From Brevundimonas sp. (lineage in GTDB: Bacteria; Pseudomonadota; Alphaproteobacteria; Caulobacterales; Caulobacteraceae): DNA of 40,982 nt. The DNA lies in the NCBI RefSeq assembly GCF_003248455.1, contig NZ_QFNM01000027.1:1-40982 (forward strand). The letters are read 5' to 3'. The position numbers and the translations under genes are program-made. The notes beneath the pieces are model-generated. The model was not told the DNA's origin. It searched no databases and saw only the letters and a program-made list of their open reading frames with translations. This document shows positions 1-8,846 of this stretch, in pieces. Position 1 is the stretch's first letter. Every line of letters begins with the position of its first letter.

Positions 1-1
1 C

Positions 2-1339
2 CTGACCGCCGCCGACTGCGCCATCATGGTGCTGGACGCCGCCAAGGGGATCGAGCCGCAGACGCTGAAGCTGTTCGAGGTCTGCCGCCTGCGCGACATC
101 CCGATCATCACCTTCATCAACAAGCTGGATCGCGAGGCCCAGGACCCGATGGCCCTGCTGGACGACATCGCCTCGCGCCTGCAACTGGACCCGGCGCCGA
201 TCTGGTGGCCGGCCGAGAGCGGCAATCGCCTGCGCGGCATGGTCGAAGTCGGCACCGGCCGGTTCCAGCCCTATACCCGCAAGGCCGCCGGCGCCGCCGA
301 GGATCCCGAACACCCCGCCGCCCTTCCCCTGGACCAGGCGGCGCAATATTTCGAGGCCGGCGAGCAGGACGCTCTGACCGAGGCCGTCGAACTGGTCGAG
401 GGCGGCTATCCGGCCTTCGACCGCCAGGCCTTTCTCGAAGGCCACATGACGCCCGTGCTGTGGGGTTCGGCCCTGCGCCATTTCGGCATCGACGAACTGT
501 TGAAGGCCATCGGCGACTGGGCCCCCGCGCCCAAGGTGATGAAGGCCAGGAAAGAAGCCCCGCCCGAGACCCGCAACGCCCCTGCCCCCGTCGAGACCGA
601 GGTCGAACCCGGATCGAACGAAGTCACCGGCTTCGTCTTCAAGGTCCAGGCGAACATGGACCCCAACCACCGCGACCGCATCGCCATGTTCCGCATGGCG
701 TCCGGCGCCTTCAAGCGCGGCATGAAGCTGAAGGTGCAGAACACGGGCAAGTCGCTGTCGGTCAATGCGCCGATCATGTTCTTCGCCTCGGACCGGGAAC
801 TGGCCGACGACGCCTTCGCCGGCGACGTGATCGGCATTCCCAACCACGGCGTGCTGCGCGTCGGCGACAGCCTGTCCGAAAGCGGCGTGGTCCGCTTCGC
901 CGGCCTGCCCAATTTCGCGCCGGAAATCCTTCAACGGGTTCGGGTCAAGGATCCGCTGAAAGCCAAGCATCTGAAGAAGGCGCTGGAGGGTCTGGCCGAG
1001 GAAGGCGTGACCCAGCTGTTCCGGCCCGAGATCGGCGCGGATTTCATCGTCGGCGCCGTAGGCCAGCTTCAGTTCGAGGTCATGGCCGACCGCTTGGGCG
1101 AGGAATACGGGCTGGACGTGGTGTTCGAACCCAGCCCCTATGCCGAGGCGCGCTGGATCGCGCCCGCGCCCGGCGGCGGCGAGGCCGATCTGGAGGATTT
1201 CATGGGCAAATACCGCCCGCAGATGGCCCGCGACATCGACCAGGCGCCGGTCTTCCTGGCCAAGTCGAGCTGGGAGACCGGCTATGTCGGCGAACGCTTC
1301 CCCAAGGTGGCCTTCACCAAGACCAAGGAACGCGGCTGA
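2..1339 (+). CDS. prfC: peptide chain release factor 3 (RF3), 5' end missing
   Basis: RF3 is a cytoplasmic translational GTPase that recycles RF1 and RF2 from the ribosome after peptide release. The frame is open from base 2 to the TGA at 1337-1339, giving 445 residues. RF3 is usually near 530 residues, so about 85 N-terminal residues, including the P-loop, lie outside the window. The visible part opens with the switch II-adjacent sequence LTAADCAIMVLDAAKGIEPQ, followed by the G4 motif in TFINKLDRE, both characteristic of RF3. The rest is the beta-barrel domain II and the RF3-type C-terminal domain. The stop lies only 3 bases from the stop of the convergent next gene. I see no frameshift or atypical composition. 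EF-G-like paralogues are unlikely because the G-domain sequence matches RF3 best. Confidence 0.95.
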   Translation: MTAADCAIMVLDAAKGIEPQTLKLFEVCRLRDIPIITFINKLDREAQDPMALLDDIASRLQLDPAPIWWPAESGNRLRGMVEVGTGRFQPYTRKAAGAAEDPEHPAALPLDQAAQYFEAGEQDALTEAVELVEGGYPAFDRQAFLEGHMTPVLWGSALRHFGIDELLKAIGDWAPAPKVMKARKEAPPETRNAPAPVETEVEPGSNEVTGFVFKVQANMDPNHRDRIAMFRMASGAFKRGMKLKVQNTGKSLSVNAPIMFFASDRELADDAFAGDVIGIPNHGVLRVGDSLSESGVVRFAGLPNFAPEILQRVRVKDPLKAKHLKKALEGLAEEGVTQLFRPEIGADFIVGAVGQLQFEVMADRLGEEYGLDVVFEPSPYAEARWIAPAPGGGEADLEDFMGKYRPQMARDIDQAPVFLAKSSWETGYVGERFPKVAFTKTKERG

Positions 1340-1342
1340 CCG

Positions 1343-2173
1343 TCAGGGCAGCTTCTGCGGAACCTTCATGGCCAAGATTTCGCGGGTGCGGCGGGTTATG
1401 CCGTACAGCATGCCCGGCTGGCTTTCGTCCCAGTCCACGGCCTGGCCTTCGGCCTCGACACCCAGGGTCTCGACGTGATCCAGAACGCCGCCGCCCATCG
1501 GCAGGGCCACGACATAAAGCTCCGGCAGGTCGTGGCCGGTCAGATAGAGGCGGCCGTCCGGTCCCCAGCCACCGCCCGAAACGCTCATCGGGGCGATCCG
1601 CTCCAGGATCGAGGGCGGCAGGGCCCAGGCCTCCAGCCGTCGCCACTGATCGTCGAAACGGACCAGGGTGGTATGGCGATGGTCGCGCGGCGCCTCTCCG
1701 CCCCGGCCGTCGTAGTTGGCGAACATGGCCCACCACGATCCGTCGTGACGGTCGATCCAGGTGATCGACCCGGTTCCCATGCCCAGGGCGATGCTGCGCC
1801 TGTGATGCAGATCGACCGGGTCGAACGTCTCGACCGTGCTGACGTGGGGCGTGGCCGGAAAGTTGGAGCTGGCGCAGACCAGTTCGTCCGCGATCAGATT
1901 GCACGAATTGATGTGCGTGAACCGCGCGCGATCGCCGGTCCACTCGGCCTGTTTTTCGCCGCTGGTCTTGTCGTAGCGGACGATGGACCAGTTGGACACG
2001 GCGTAGACGGCGTCCGGCCCGACCGCCACGCCCTGGCGCGCGTCGGCGGCGTAGCGTCGGACGGTTTGGGCCTGACCGGCCAGGGCGATGGGCGGGGGCG
2101 CGGCATGGTCCGGCGCTGCGGGCGCGGCCTGGGCGGTCGACAGCATCAGGGCGGACAGGAGGACGACGGACAT
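1343..2173 (-). CDS. secreted propeller-like protein of unknown function
   Basis: This is a 276-residue protein with an N-terminal signal peptide (hydrophobic VVLLSALMLS, probable cleavage after AQA near residue 16), so it is probably periplasmic or secreted. The mature part is rich in short beta-strand units of the type GPDAVYAVSNW, GPDGRLYLTGHD and GMLYGITRRTREI. These resemble the blades of a YVTN- or SMP30-like beta-propeller. There are no catalytic residues I can assign; two cysteines lie in NSCNLIADELVCAS. It lies downstream of the TonB-dependent receptor on the same strand, with a hairpin in the 58-base gap, so it may be a separate unit or depend on read-through. A role linked to the receptor is only inferred from proximity. 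Confidence 0.7.
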   Translation of the reverse strand: MSVVLLSALMLSTAQAAPAAPDHAAPPPIALAGQAQTVRRYAADARQGVAVGPDAVYAVSNWSIVRYDKTSGEKQAEWTGDRARFTHINSCNLIADELVCASSNFPATPHVSTVETFDPVDLHHRRSIALGMGTGSITWIDRHDGSWWAMFANYDGRGGEAPRDHRHTTLVRFDDQWRRLEAWALPPSILERIAPMSVSGGGWGPDGRLYLTGHDLPELYVVALPMGGGVLDHVETLGVEAEGQAVDWDESQPGMLYGITRRTREILAMKVPQKLP

Positions 2174-2192
2174 GCGAAACTTTCGAAGACGA

Positions 2193-2221
2193 AACGGCCG
2201 CCTCGATAGGAAGCGGCCGTT
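2193..2221 (-). terminator. hairpin after the TonB-dependent receptor gene
   Basis: A perfect 9-base-pair inverted repeat (AACGGCCGC and GCGGCCGTT) with an 11-base loop begins 11 bases past the receptor stop codon. On the transcribed strand it is followed by a weak pyrimidine-rich run rather than a clean U-tract. It could be an intrinsic terminator or a partial attenuator between the receptor and the next gene. Confidence 0.5.
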
Positions 2222-2231
2222 CGGAGCCGGA

Positions 2232-4838
2232 TCAGAAGCTGGCGGACAGGCCGACCCAGAAGGTCCGGCCGTAGTTGGCCGATTCCTGCAGATAGGCCCG
2301 GCCGGGTCCGGTCACTTCGCGACGGCCCGAGTCCGACAGGTTCTGACCCTCGACGAAGACGGTGACGCCGTTGGCGAAGCGCCAGCTGACCGAGGCGTCA
2401 TAGACGTGACGCCCTTTCCAGTATTGGTCGGCGTTCGGGATGGTGTCGTTGATCGTCTCCAGGAAGCCGCCGATGTAGTTGTGCGACACCCGCGCCTCCA
2501 GCGGACCGCGCTGATACCAGAGCGATTCATTGGTGGTGGTTGACGGCTGCTGGAACAGGCCGGTGTGACGTTTTCCGGCCGTCGTCAGGAAGGTGAACTC
2601 TGTGTCCAGGAAGGTGGCGTTGGCGCTGACGCCGAGACCGTCGAACGGCGCCGGCAGCATGGTCAGGGCCTGCTGGAAGGCCACTTCGACGCCCCGGATC
2701 TTGGCGGTTTCGGCATTGGTCGGGGTCGAGACGATGACCGCCTCCACGCCCCGGCCCACGTCCAGGTTCTGGACCGAACTTAGGGTGAAGATCTCGTTGT
2801 CGATGCTCTTGCTGAACAGGGCGACCGACATCAGCCCGTCGGCCGGATAGTATTCGAAGGACAGGTCGAATCCTTCGCTCTCGCGCGGTTTCAGGCCGGG
2901 ATTGCCGCGCGACAGCGTCGCCTGGGAGCCGTCGAAGGTCACGTTCTCGCTGGCCGCCAGCGAGCCGAAGTCGGGGCGGCCTATGGTGTTGGTCCAGGCG
3001 GCGCGCACCACCACGTCGTCGCGAACGTCCCAGCGCAGGTGCAGGCTGGGCAGCCAGTTGTCGTAGTCGCCGCCGTTCGACACCGGCGTCAGGGTCGAGC
3101 CCGTCGCTCGCACCGCGTCCGAGCTGACGTCGGTCTTTTCGTAGCGCAACCCGCCCAGCAGCGTCAGATCGCCGATCCGGTAGCTGGCCTGGGCGTAGCC
3201 GGCGAACACGTCTTCGGTCACGTCGTAGTCGCCGGTCGGCAGGGCGGTCGCGACGTTGAAGTTGGCGGTGTTGGCCTCGTAGAAGGCCTCGGCCGTCGCC
3301 ACGTCGATGCGCGGCGTCAAACGATACTTGCCCTGGATCAGTTTGTCCGGACCCGGACGATCGACTTGGTCCAGCGTATAGAGGAAGCCGCTCTTGGCCG
3401 TATAGTCCGTGCGGCTGGAGCTGTAGCTGCGGTCGCTGGAGCGCAGCACGGCGCCGAACTTGGCCTTCAGATTGCGCGTATCGCCGCCGTCGTCGAAGGC
3501 GACGTTGAAGCGGGCCTGGGTGGTGTCCTCGTCGGTCTCGACCAGCGACACGCGGCGCTGCTGCAGGTTGAACAGGGCCGGATTGCTGAAGGCCGCCGGA
3601 TTGGCCGGGGTGAAGACCGGGAAGAAATCCGACGTGTCGTAGCTGAAGCCGAAGTTGGCGTTGGCGGCGGTGCGGAACTCCATCGAGGTGTTCGGCGTCT
3701 CCAGCCCCGCCTGCGAATAGACCAGGTCGCCGTCCAGCCGCCATTGCGGCGTGGCGTCCCAGCGGAAGGCGGTGCGGCCCAGGCCGATTTCGCGCCGCGT
3801 GATCGGCTGGTTCAGGCCGACGATGTTGCGGCCCGTGGCGAAGGTCCCCGAGGCGGGGGTCTGATTGGTCACGTTGCCGTTCGGCTCGGTGCGGAACTCT
3901 GTGCGTTCCTCGTCGTCCTCCATGCGGGCGTAGAGCGCCGAGGCCTCCCAGCGGAAGTCCGTGTTCGGGCGCCATTCCAGCTTTCCGTTCACGCCCGAGC
4001 GCTGCTTGGTGTTGTTGTACCAGAACAGGCGCAACTGGGTCGGCACCTGGATGCCGTTGCCGTTCGCGGCGCCCGAATTCACCGGCGCGCCGGCGGTGGT
4101 GTATTCGCGGACCGAGGGGGCGGCGGATTCGACCTGGGGAATGTCGTAGTCGAGCTGCTCGTGAGAGGCCCCCACGACCACGCCCCACTGGCCGGCGGCC
4201 CCGAAGCGGCGACCGGCGGCGAAGGACAGGCGATAGGACGGGTCGTCGTTGCGCACGTCGCCATGCTGTTCATAAACGCCGTAAGAGGCCATGCCGTTGA
4301 AGAAGGGCTTTGCGGCGTCGAAGGCGCTGCGGGTGGCGATGTTGATGACGCCGCCGATGGCGTTCGCGTCGTTCTCGGGCGTCACCGTCTTGATGACCTC
4401 GACCCGGCCGGCCATGACCGAGGGCACGATGTCCATCGGCACCGTGCGGGCGCTCTCGTCCACCGAACCGACGAAGGCGCCGTCGATGGTGGTGCGGTTG
4501 TAGGTCGAAGCCAGGCCGCGCAGGATCGGCCAGCGCGGCTCGCCCTGGTCCTCCATGACCGAAACGCCCGGAATGCGGCGCAGGGCGGCGGCGGTGTTGT
4601 GGTCGGGCAGTTTGCCGATGTCGTCGGCGGATACGGCGTCCATCACCTCGAATTCGGCGCGTTTGACGGCGATGGCGGCGCGTTGGGCTTCGCGCTGGCC
4701 CGTGACCACGATCTCGTCGACCTCGGCGGCCTGATCCGCCGCCTGGGCGCGGGCCGAGGCGGCGAAGGCGGCGGTGGCCAGGGCGGTGGTGGCGAGCAGC
4801 AGCGGCCCATAGGCGCGAGACGAAATCCTGATGGTCAT
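2232..4838 (-). CDS. TonB-dependent outer membrane receptor
   Basis: This is an 868-residue outer-membrane active transporter energised by TonB-ExbBD. The signal peptide spans about residues 1-31 (to ARA-QA) and is followed by the TonB box DEIVVTGQR near residue 41. The plug domain follows (LRRIPGVSV, PMDIVPSVMAGRVEVIKT, AIGGVINIATRS), then a long 22-strand-type barrel ending in the typical aromatic terminus WVGLSASF. The start at 4838 is preferred over the ATG at 4853 because GGGGGGAA lies at good spacing before it and the signal peptide then starts cleanly. The substrate cannot be read from sequence; this subfamily is abundant in Caulobacterales and often handles glycans or metal chelates. 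No TonB, ExbB, sigma or anti-sigma gene is adjacent. Confidence 0.93.
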   Translation of the reverse strand: MTIRISSRAYGPLLLATTALATAAFAASARAQAADQAAEVDEIVVTGQREAQRAAIAVKRAEFEVMDAVSADDIGKLPDHNTAAALRRIPGVSVMEDQGEPRWPILRGLASTYNRTTIDGAFVGSVDESARTVPMDIVPSVMAGRVEVIKTVTPENDANAIGGVINIATRSAFDAAKPFFNGMASYGVYEQHGDVRNDDPSYRLSFAAGRRFGAAGQWGVVVGASHEQLDYDIPQVESAAPSVREYTTAGAPVNSGAANGNGIQVPTQLRLFWYNNTKQRSGVNGKLEWRPNTDFRWEASALYARMEDDEERTEFRTEPNGNVTNQTPASGTFATGRNIVGLNQPITRREIGLGRTAFRWDATPQWRLDGDLVYSQAGLETPNTSMEFRTAANANFGFSYDTSDFFPVFTPANPAAFSNPALFNLQQRRVSLVETDEDTTQARFNVAFDDGGDTRNLKAKFGAVLRSSDRSYSSSRTDYTAKSGFLYTLDQVDRPGPDKLIQGKYRLTPRIDVATAEAFYEANTANFNVATALPTGDYDVTEDVFAGYAQASYRIGDLTLLGGLRYEKTDVSSDAVRATGSTLTPVSNGGDYDNWLPSLHLRWDVRDDVVVRAAWTNTIGRPDFGSLAASENVTFDGSQATLSRGNPGLKPRESEGFDLSFEYYPADGLMSVALFSKSIDNEIFTLSSVQNLDVGRGVEAVIVSTPTNAETAKIRGVEVAFQQALTMLPAPFDGLGVSANATFLDTEFTFLTTAGKRHTGLFQQPSTTTNESLWYQRGPLEARVSHNYIGGFLETINDTIPNADQYWKGRHVYDASVSWRFANGVTVFVEGQNLSDSGRREVTGPGRAYLQESANYGRTFWVGLSASF

Positions 4839-5044
4839 GACAGTTCCCCCCATGTCGATCCGACGACCGCGCCCTAGGGGGAGCCGACGACAGCAGCGTC
4901 ACGATTTGGTGGCCGAACGGCGAAGCCTTGGTGAAGTCCGCGTGGCGTTTCGGCCTTCACGCGGAGGGATCACGCGCAGGTGGCGGCGAACGGCGCCGCT
5001 TCGGACTTTATTCGGCCGCGCGCCTGGGCCATGGTCCGACGTCG

Positions 5045-5058
5045 GGCGCGATCGCGCC
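5045..5058. promoter_or_regulatory. 14-base perfect palindrome before a small exported protein gene
   Basis: GGCGCGATCGCGCC is a perfect 14-base palindrome ending 9 bases before the ATG at 5068 and directly upstream of the ribosome-binding sequence. It could be an operator or an RNA hairpin affecting translation. In G+C-rich DNA such palindromes also arise by chance. Confidence 0.25.
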
Positions 5059-5067
5059 GGAGGACCG

Positions 5068-5412
5068 ATGTCGTTGCTGTTCGCCCTATCCAGCGCCGTG
5101 CTGATGCTGCAGGCCGCGCCGTCCGCGGGGCTGGTCTCGTATGAGGAGGCTGTGCGCTGCGCCGGCCTGACCCAGGCGGCGTCCGAACTGGAGGGCGGCG
5201 AGAGCGCGCAAGGCCGGCGGCTGTATGACGCGGCGCTCTATTGGTCGCTGGCGGCGATGCAGGCCGCCACGGCCGCCGGCAAGAGCGCCTCCGCCGCAGA
5301 GGCCGAACAGACCCGCGCCCGCATCGCCGCCGTGCGGCAGTTGAACGGCGACGCCGCCCAGGCCAGGGCCGCCCTGCAGCGCTGTCAGCAGAAGACGCCG
5401 AACCTGGGCTGA
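5068..5412 (+). CDS. small exported alpha-helical protein, unknown
   Basis: I do not recognise this 114-residue protein. It begins with a hydrophobic segment (SLLFALSSAVLMLQ) ending in AAPSAG, consistent with a signal peptide or a membrane anchor. The rest is Ala/Gln-rich and strongly helical, with two cysteines (C31 and C106) near its ends that could form a disulfide in the periplasm. The start at 5068 is supported by GGAGGA five bases upstream; the reading frame is open further upstream, but that extension has arginine-rich shadow composition. It is divergent from the receptor gene across a 229-base region and is followed by another unrecognised gene in the same direction after 119 bases. 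Confidence 0.7.
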   Translation: MSLLFALSSAVLMLQAAPSAGLVSYEEAVRCAGLTQAASELEGGESAQGRRLYDAALYWSLAAMQAATAAGKSASAAEAEQTRARIAAVRQLNGDAAQARAALQRCQQKTPNLG

Positions 5413-5531
5413 GGTCCGGGTCAAGTCCTGGGGATAAGCGCGTTCGAACCGCTTTCCCGGCGCTGCGTTTGCATTGGACGCCGCAAGCGACGCACTCTGC
5501 GTCTCGAAGCGGGATTACAGAGGTCCAGCGC

Positions 5532-6755
5532 ATGTTCGAATTCGGCCGCGATCTTCGAAAACTCTTCGCCCAGGCGCGAGAGAGCGAAGACCTGGGCTGG
5601 GTCGAACTGATCGGCCCTGAGCTGCTTCGGGCCGAGGCTCTGCGCGAATCCATCGACGCGGGCCGCGTGTCCTGCAACCGCCCGTTCGAGACCGAACACC
5701 GCGCCGCCGCCCTGTGGCGCGAACACGCCCGGCGGACCGGCGCGGCCGAAAGCCTGGAACGGGCGGACCGCTGCGCCGAGAGCCTGGCGCGGTCGGCGGC
5801 GAACGAGGATCAGGCGGCCCTGGCGGCGATCGACCAGGCGGCTGCGGCGATGTTGCGGTTCGACCTGTGCGGCGGCCCGGACCGGCTGGATCGCGCCCTG
5901 GCTCTCTTGGCCGGCGTCCGTCAGCCGCGCGGGCGTCGAATCGCCTCGGGCCTGGCCGCGATCCACGCCCGGCTGAAGGCGCGCACGGCCCGTTTAGCGG
6001 GCGATGTCGACTGTCTGGCCGAGGCGGGCGGGCTGATGGATGCGGCGGTCCAGAGCGACGCGGCCGACGACCTGGATCTGCGCATGGACGCCGCAGGCCT
6101 GGCCCTGGAGACCGGCGTGGTGCGGCGCGACGTGCGCCTGCTGGACCAGGCGGGACGCAGCCTGGGCGCCCTGGTCGAGACCGCCTCGCCGGACCACAGG
6201 CCCCTGACCCGCGCCCGGGCGCTGGCGCTGTGCGGGGCCGGGCTTTCGGCGCTCGCGGCCATTGCGGGACACCAGGCGGCGCTGAGCCAGGCGCGGACGC
6301 TGTTCGACGCCGCGGCCGATCAGTTCACCCCCGATCACAGCCCGCTGGATTGGGTGGCCATCCAGATTCTGCGCGCCGGCGAGGAGGCGCAGCCGCTGAT
6401 GCTGCTGGCCCAGGCCGAGGCTCTGACCCAGGGCGGCGAACTGGTGCTGGGCGCCGTCGCGCGCGAGCGGCGCATCACGCGAGAGATCGCCTTGGCCGAG
6501 GCGGTCGGCGACCTGACGGCCCTGATGACGCTGGAGACCCGGCTGCGCGCGCGGATGGGCGAGGCCGCGCCGCTGGACTGGTCCGCCGACCAGATCGGCA
6601 TGGCGGAAATCCTGCTGGCGCGCCGCCGCCTGACGGCCGCGCCCGTCGCGGACCTGGGCCTGATCCTGGGCGAGGCGGCCGCGACGGCGCGCGAGCGGGG
6701 CGTGGATGTCCTGGCCGACCGGGCCGAACGCCTGCTGGCCGGCGCCGGGGCCTAG
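5532..6755 (+). CDS. uncharacterised alpha-helical repeat-like cytoplasmic protein
   Basis: This 407-residue protein has no signal peptide or membrane segment and no family I can name. It is almost entirely Ala/Leu/Arg-rich amphipathic helix. Repeated stretches such as ADRCAESLARSA, LDRALALLAGV, LDQAGRSLGALV and LSQARTLFDAAADQF look like degenerate TPR- or helical-hairpin repeats, suggesting a scaffold. The start at 5532 gives MFEFGRDLRKLF; upstream sequence in frame is compositionally unlike protein. It ends 9 bases before the stop of convergent cysQ. Codon use matches the neighbouring genes, so it appears native rather than acquired. A TPR-like fold is inference only. Confidence 0.7.
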   Translation: MFEFGRDLRKLFAQARESEDLGWVELIGPELLRAEALRESIDAGRVSCNRPFETEHRAAALWREHARRTGAAESLERADRCAESLARSAANEDQAALAAIDQAAAAMLRFDLCGGPDRLDRALALLAGVRQPRGRRIASGLAAIHARLKARTARLAGDVDCLAEAGGLMDAAVQSDAADDLDLRMDAAGLALETGVVRRDVRLLDQAGRSLGALVETASPDHRPLTRARALALCGAGLSALAAIAGHQAALSQARTLFDAAADQFTPDHSPLDWVAIQILRAGEEAQPLMLLAQAEALTQGGELVLGAVARERRITREIALAEAVGDLTALMTLETRLRARMGEAAPLDWSADQIGMAEILLARRRLTAAPVADLGLILGEAAATARERGVDVLADRAERLLAGAGA

Positions 6756-6764
6756 CCGCTTCTT

Positions 6765-7607
6765 TCAGCCGCCCATGGCCACGAAGGCGCCGTTCACGAA
6801 GCCGGGCTTGCCGTAGGCCAGGCTTTGGCCGTCGTCGGCCAGGACGCGGCCGCCCGCCGCCTCCAGCACCGCCTGGCCCGCCGCCGTATCCCATTCCGAG
6901 GTCGGGCCGGTGCGGGGATAGGCGTCGAAACGCCCCTCGGCGATCAGACAGAATTTCAGCGAGGAGTCCGTGCCTTGCCAACGCGTGCAGCCGTGGCGGG
7001 CGGCCAGGCGCGCCGCCTCCTCGTCCGTGACGCTGTGGCTCAGCAGGGCCATTCCCTCCTGCGGGCGGTCGCGCACGCGGATGGGGCGCCATTCCTCGCC
7101 CGCATGGGCCTCTCCGGCCTGAAGCGCGCCGAATTGGCGACGATAGGCGCCGCCCTCGGGCCTGTCGGTGCGCCAGGTGGTCGATGTGGCCGGCGCCGTC
7201 ACCACGCCCGCCGTCGGACGACCGGCATGGATCAGGGCGATGTTGACGGTGAAGGCCTCGCCCCCGCGCACGAAGCCGCGCGTGCCGTCCAGCGGGTCGA
7301 TCAGCCAGAACCAGTCCTCGGCGGCGGCCGGCGCGCCGTGAACCGAAACAGCCTCTTCCGCCACCGTCTGCACGCCGGGATAAAGCGTCTCCAGCCGGTC
7401 CAAGATCAAGGCCTCGGCCGCACGATCCGCCTGGGTGACGGGGCTGTCGTCGGCCTTGGTCTCCACCGCCGCCCCCGTGCGCCAATAGGGCAGGATCAGC
7501 CGTGCGGCCTCCTCCGCGATCTCGGCGATGGCCAGGGAGAGCGCGCCGGACTTCAGGTCGCGCTCGAGGTCGGCGGCGGCGGCAACGGAGGGGGAGGCGG
7601 TCGTCAT
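6765..7607 (-). CDS. cysQ: 3'(2'),5'-bisphosphate nucleotidase (CysQ)
   Basis: CysQ hydrolyses 3'-phosphoadenosine 5'-phosphate (PAP), the by-product of PAPS use, to AMP and phosphate, keeping sulfur assimilation from stalling. The 280-residue protein carries the Mg2+/Li+-sensitive phosphatase signature: E84-E85, DPLDGTRGF from residue 104, and the C-terminal SEWDTAAGQAVLEAAGG with D240. That last motif is characteristic of CysQ rather than ordinary inositol monophosphatases. The start at 7607 gives MTTASPS; a start at 7640 is possible, and neither has a clear ribosome-binding site. The sulfate-activation genes cysD and cysNC lie about 19 kb away in this window. It is divergent from chpT across 96 bases. 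A histidinol-phosphatase or inositol monophosphatase role is the main alternative. Confidence 0.88.
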   Translation of the reverse strand: MTTASPSVAAAADLERDLKSGALSLAIAEIAEEAARLILPYWRTGAAVETKADDSPVTQADRAAEALILDRLETLYPGVQTVAEEAVSVHGAPAAAEDWFWLIDPLDGTRGFVRGGEAFTVNIALIHAGRPTAGVVTAPATSTTWRTDRPEGGAYRRQFGALQAGEAHAGEEWRPIRVRDRPQEGMALLSHSVTDEEAARLAARHGCTRWQGTDSSLKFCLIAEGRFDAYPRTGPTSEWDTAAGQAVLEAAGGRVLADDGQSLAYGKPGFVNGAFVAMGG

Positions 7608-7703
7608 TGGCGGGTCGATAGACCATCCGGGCGGTTCCATGAACCGGCAAATCACGGCAACGTCCCGCGCGATACGAACTGTGACCTGAGTGCTCCAGCC
7701 GCC

Positions 7704-8375
7704 ATGAAATCGACCCACGACGCAGACGCCGCCTCGATCGACCTTCCCGTCGATGGGACCGAACTGGCCACCTATGTCGCTGCCAAGCTGTGCCATGACT
7801 TCATCAGTCCGTCGGGCGCCATCGTCTCGGGCCTGGACCTGATGCAGGATCCGGCCGCCCAGGACATGCGCGAGGACGCCCTGGCCCTGATCGAACAGAG
7901 CGCCAGGAAGATGGTCGCCCTGGTCCATTACGCCCGCGTCGCCTTCGGCGCGGCGACCACCAGCGAACGGTTCACGGCGCGCGAGTTGGAAAGCCTGGTG
8001 GTCGGCATGACCCAGGGCGGGCGCGCCAGCCTGGACTGGCGTATTCTGGATGGGGAGTTCTCCAAGCCACAGGCCCGCGCCCTGACCAACCTGGCCTATC
8101 TGGCCGTCGGGGCCCTGCCGATGGGCGGCTCGGCCGTCATCCGGTCGCGGACCGAGGCCGGCTGGCTCCATCTGGAAGCATTGGCCGAGGGCGCGCGCGC
8201 GCGGCTGAAGCCCGAGGCCGTGGTCGGCCTAGCGGGCGAGCGCCTGACCGAGGGGCTGGCCGGTCAGTGGATCCAGCCCTATTGGCTATGGTTGACCGTG
8301 ACCGAGGCCGGAGGCGCGCTGCACGTCGAGGTTGACGACGGAAAGGTCGCCCTGGCGGTCCGCATGCCCGCCTGA
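7704..8375 (+). CDS. chpT: histidine phosphotransferase ChpT
   Basis: ChpT is a cytoplasmic dimeric phosphotransferase that accepts phosphate from the CckA receiver domain and passes it to CtrA and CpdR, controlling the Caulobacter-type cell cycle. The 223-residue protein has the DHp-like motif AAKLCHDFISPSGAIVSGLD, with the expected phosphorylated histidine at H31. The degenerate ATPase-like second domain follows, ending in the ChpT-typical VEVDDGKVALAVRMPA. The alignment from memory with C. crescentus ChpT is close through LCHDFISP, IVSGLDL and the QDMR-DA segment. No strong ribosome-binding site precedes the ATG. It is followed 93 bases later by a CheY-like gene and cheR on the same strand. 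Its phosphodonor, cckA, lies just beyond them on the opposite strand. Confidence 0.94.
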   Translation: MKSTHDADAASIDLPVDGTELATYVAAKLCHDFISPSGAIVSGLDLMQDPAAQDMREDALALIEQSARKMVALVHYARVAFGAATTSERFTARELESLVVGMTQGGRASLDWRILDGEFSKPQARALTNLAYLAVGALPMGGSAVIRSRTEAGWLHLEALAEGARARLKPEAVVGLAGERLTEGLAGQWIQPYWLWLTVTEAGGALHVEVDDGKVALAVRMPA

Positions 8376-8385
8376 GTCCATTTCC

Positions 8386-8400
8386 AAACGACTCGTTAAC
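8386..8400 (+). promoter_or_regulatory. partial CtrA-like site upstream of the CheY-like gene
   Basis: CAAA-CGACTCG-TTAAC has one perfect TTAAC half-site at the canonical 7-base spacing, but the first half keeps only two of four consensus bases (TTAA-N7-TTAAC). It lies about 70 bases before the start at 8469, where a promoter would be expected. Confidence 0.25.
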
Positions 8401-8468
8401 TGGCATCAGGGATATAGTCGGCCCAAGCATCCAAAGGCGAAAGCCGGCGCCATGTCGAGAAGAGGGCC

Positions 8469-8846
8469 ATGAATTTTCGAACCTGCCTGATCGTCGACGA
8501 CAGCCGCATCATCCGCAAGGTCGCGCGCCGGATCGTCGAGGGGCTGGGTTACGAGGTCGACGAGGCCGCCGACGGCGCCGAGGCCCTGGCCTATTGCGTC
8601 GGCGCCATGCCCGACGTCGTCCTGGTCGACTGGAACATGCCGGTTATGGACGGGATCACCTTCCTGCGCCGGCTGCGCACCGCCCCCGGAGGCGACCGGC
8701 CCAAGGTGCTGTTTTGCACCATAGAGACCCGGCCCGAAAGGATCGCCGAGGCTCTGGCCGCGGGCGCCGACGACTATGTGATGAAGCCTTTCGATGGCGA
8801 AATCCTGCAATCCAAGCTGACGGAGGTCGGAGCGATCGCCGCATGA
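8469..8846 (+). CDS. single-domain CheY-like response regulator
   Basis: This 125-residue protein is a receiver domain with no output domain. The acidic pair D10-D11 (VDDSR), the phosphoacceptor D54 (VLVDWNMPVMDG), T84 (FCTIE) and K106 (VMKPFDG) are all present, so it should be phosphorylated normally. It belongs to the CheY-like regulators that bind the flagellar switch or act as phosphate sinks; the partner cannot be told from sequence. Its stop overlaps the cheR start as ATGA (8843-8846), indicating translational coupling. Placement between chpT and cheR suggests a link between cell-cycle phosphorelay and motility, as inference. No CheA, CheW or receptor gene is adjacent. Confidence 0.9.
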   Translation: MNFRTCLIVDDSRIIRKVARRIVEGLGYEVDEAADGAEALAYCVGAMPDVVLVDWNMPVMDGITFLRRLRTAPGGDRPKVLFCTIETRPERIAEALAAGADDYVMKPFDGEILQSKLTEVGAIAA

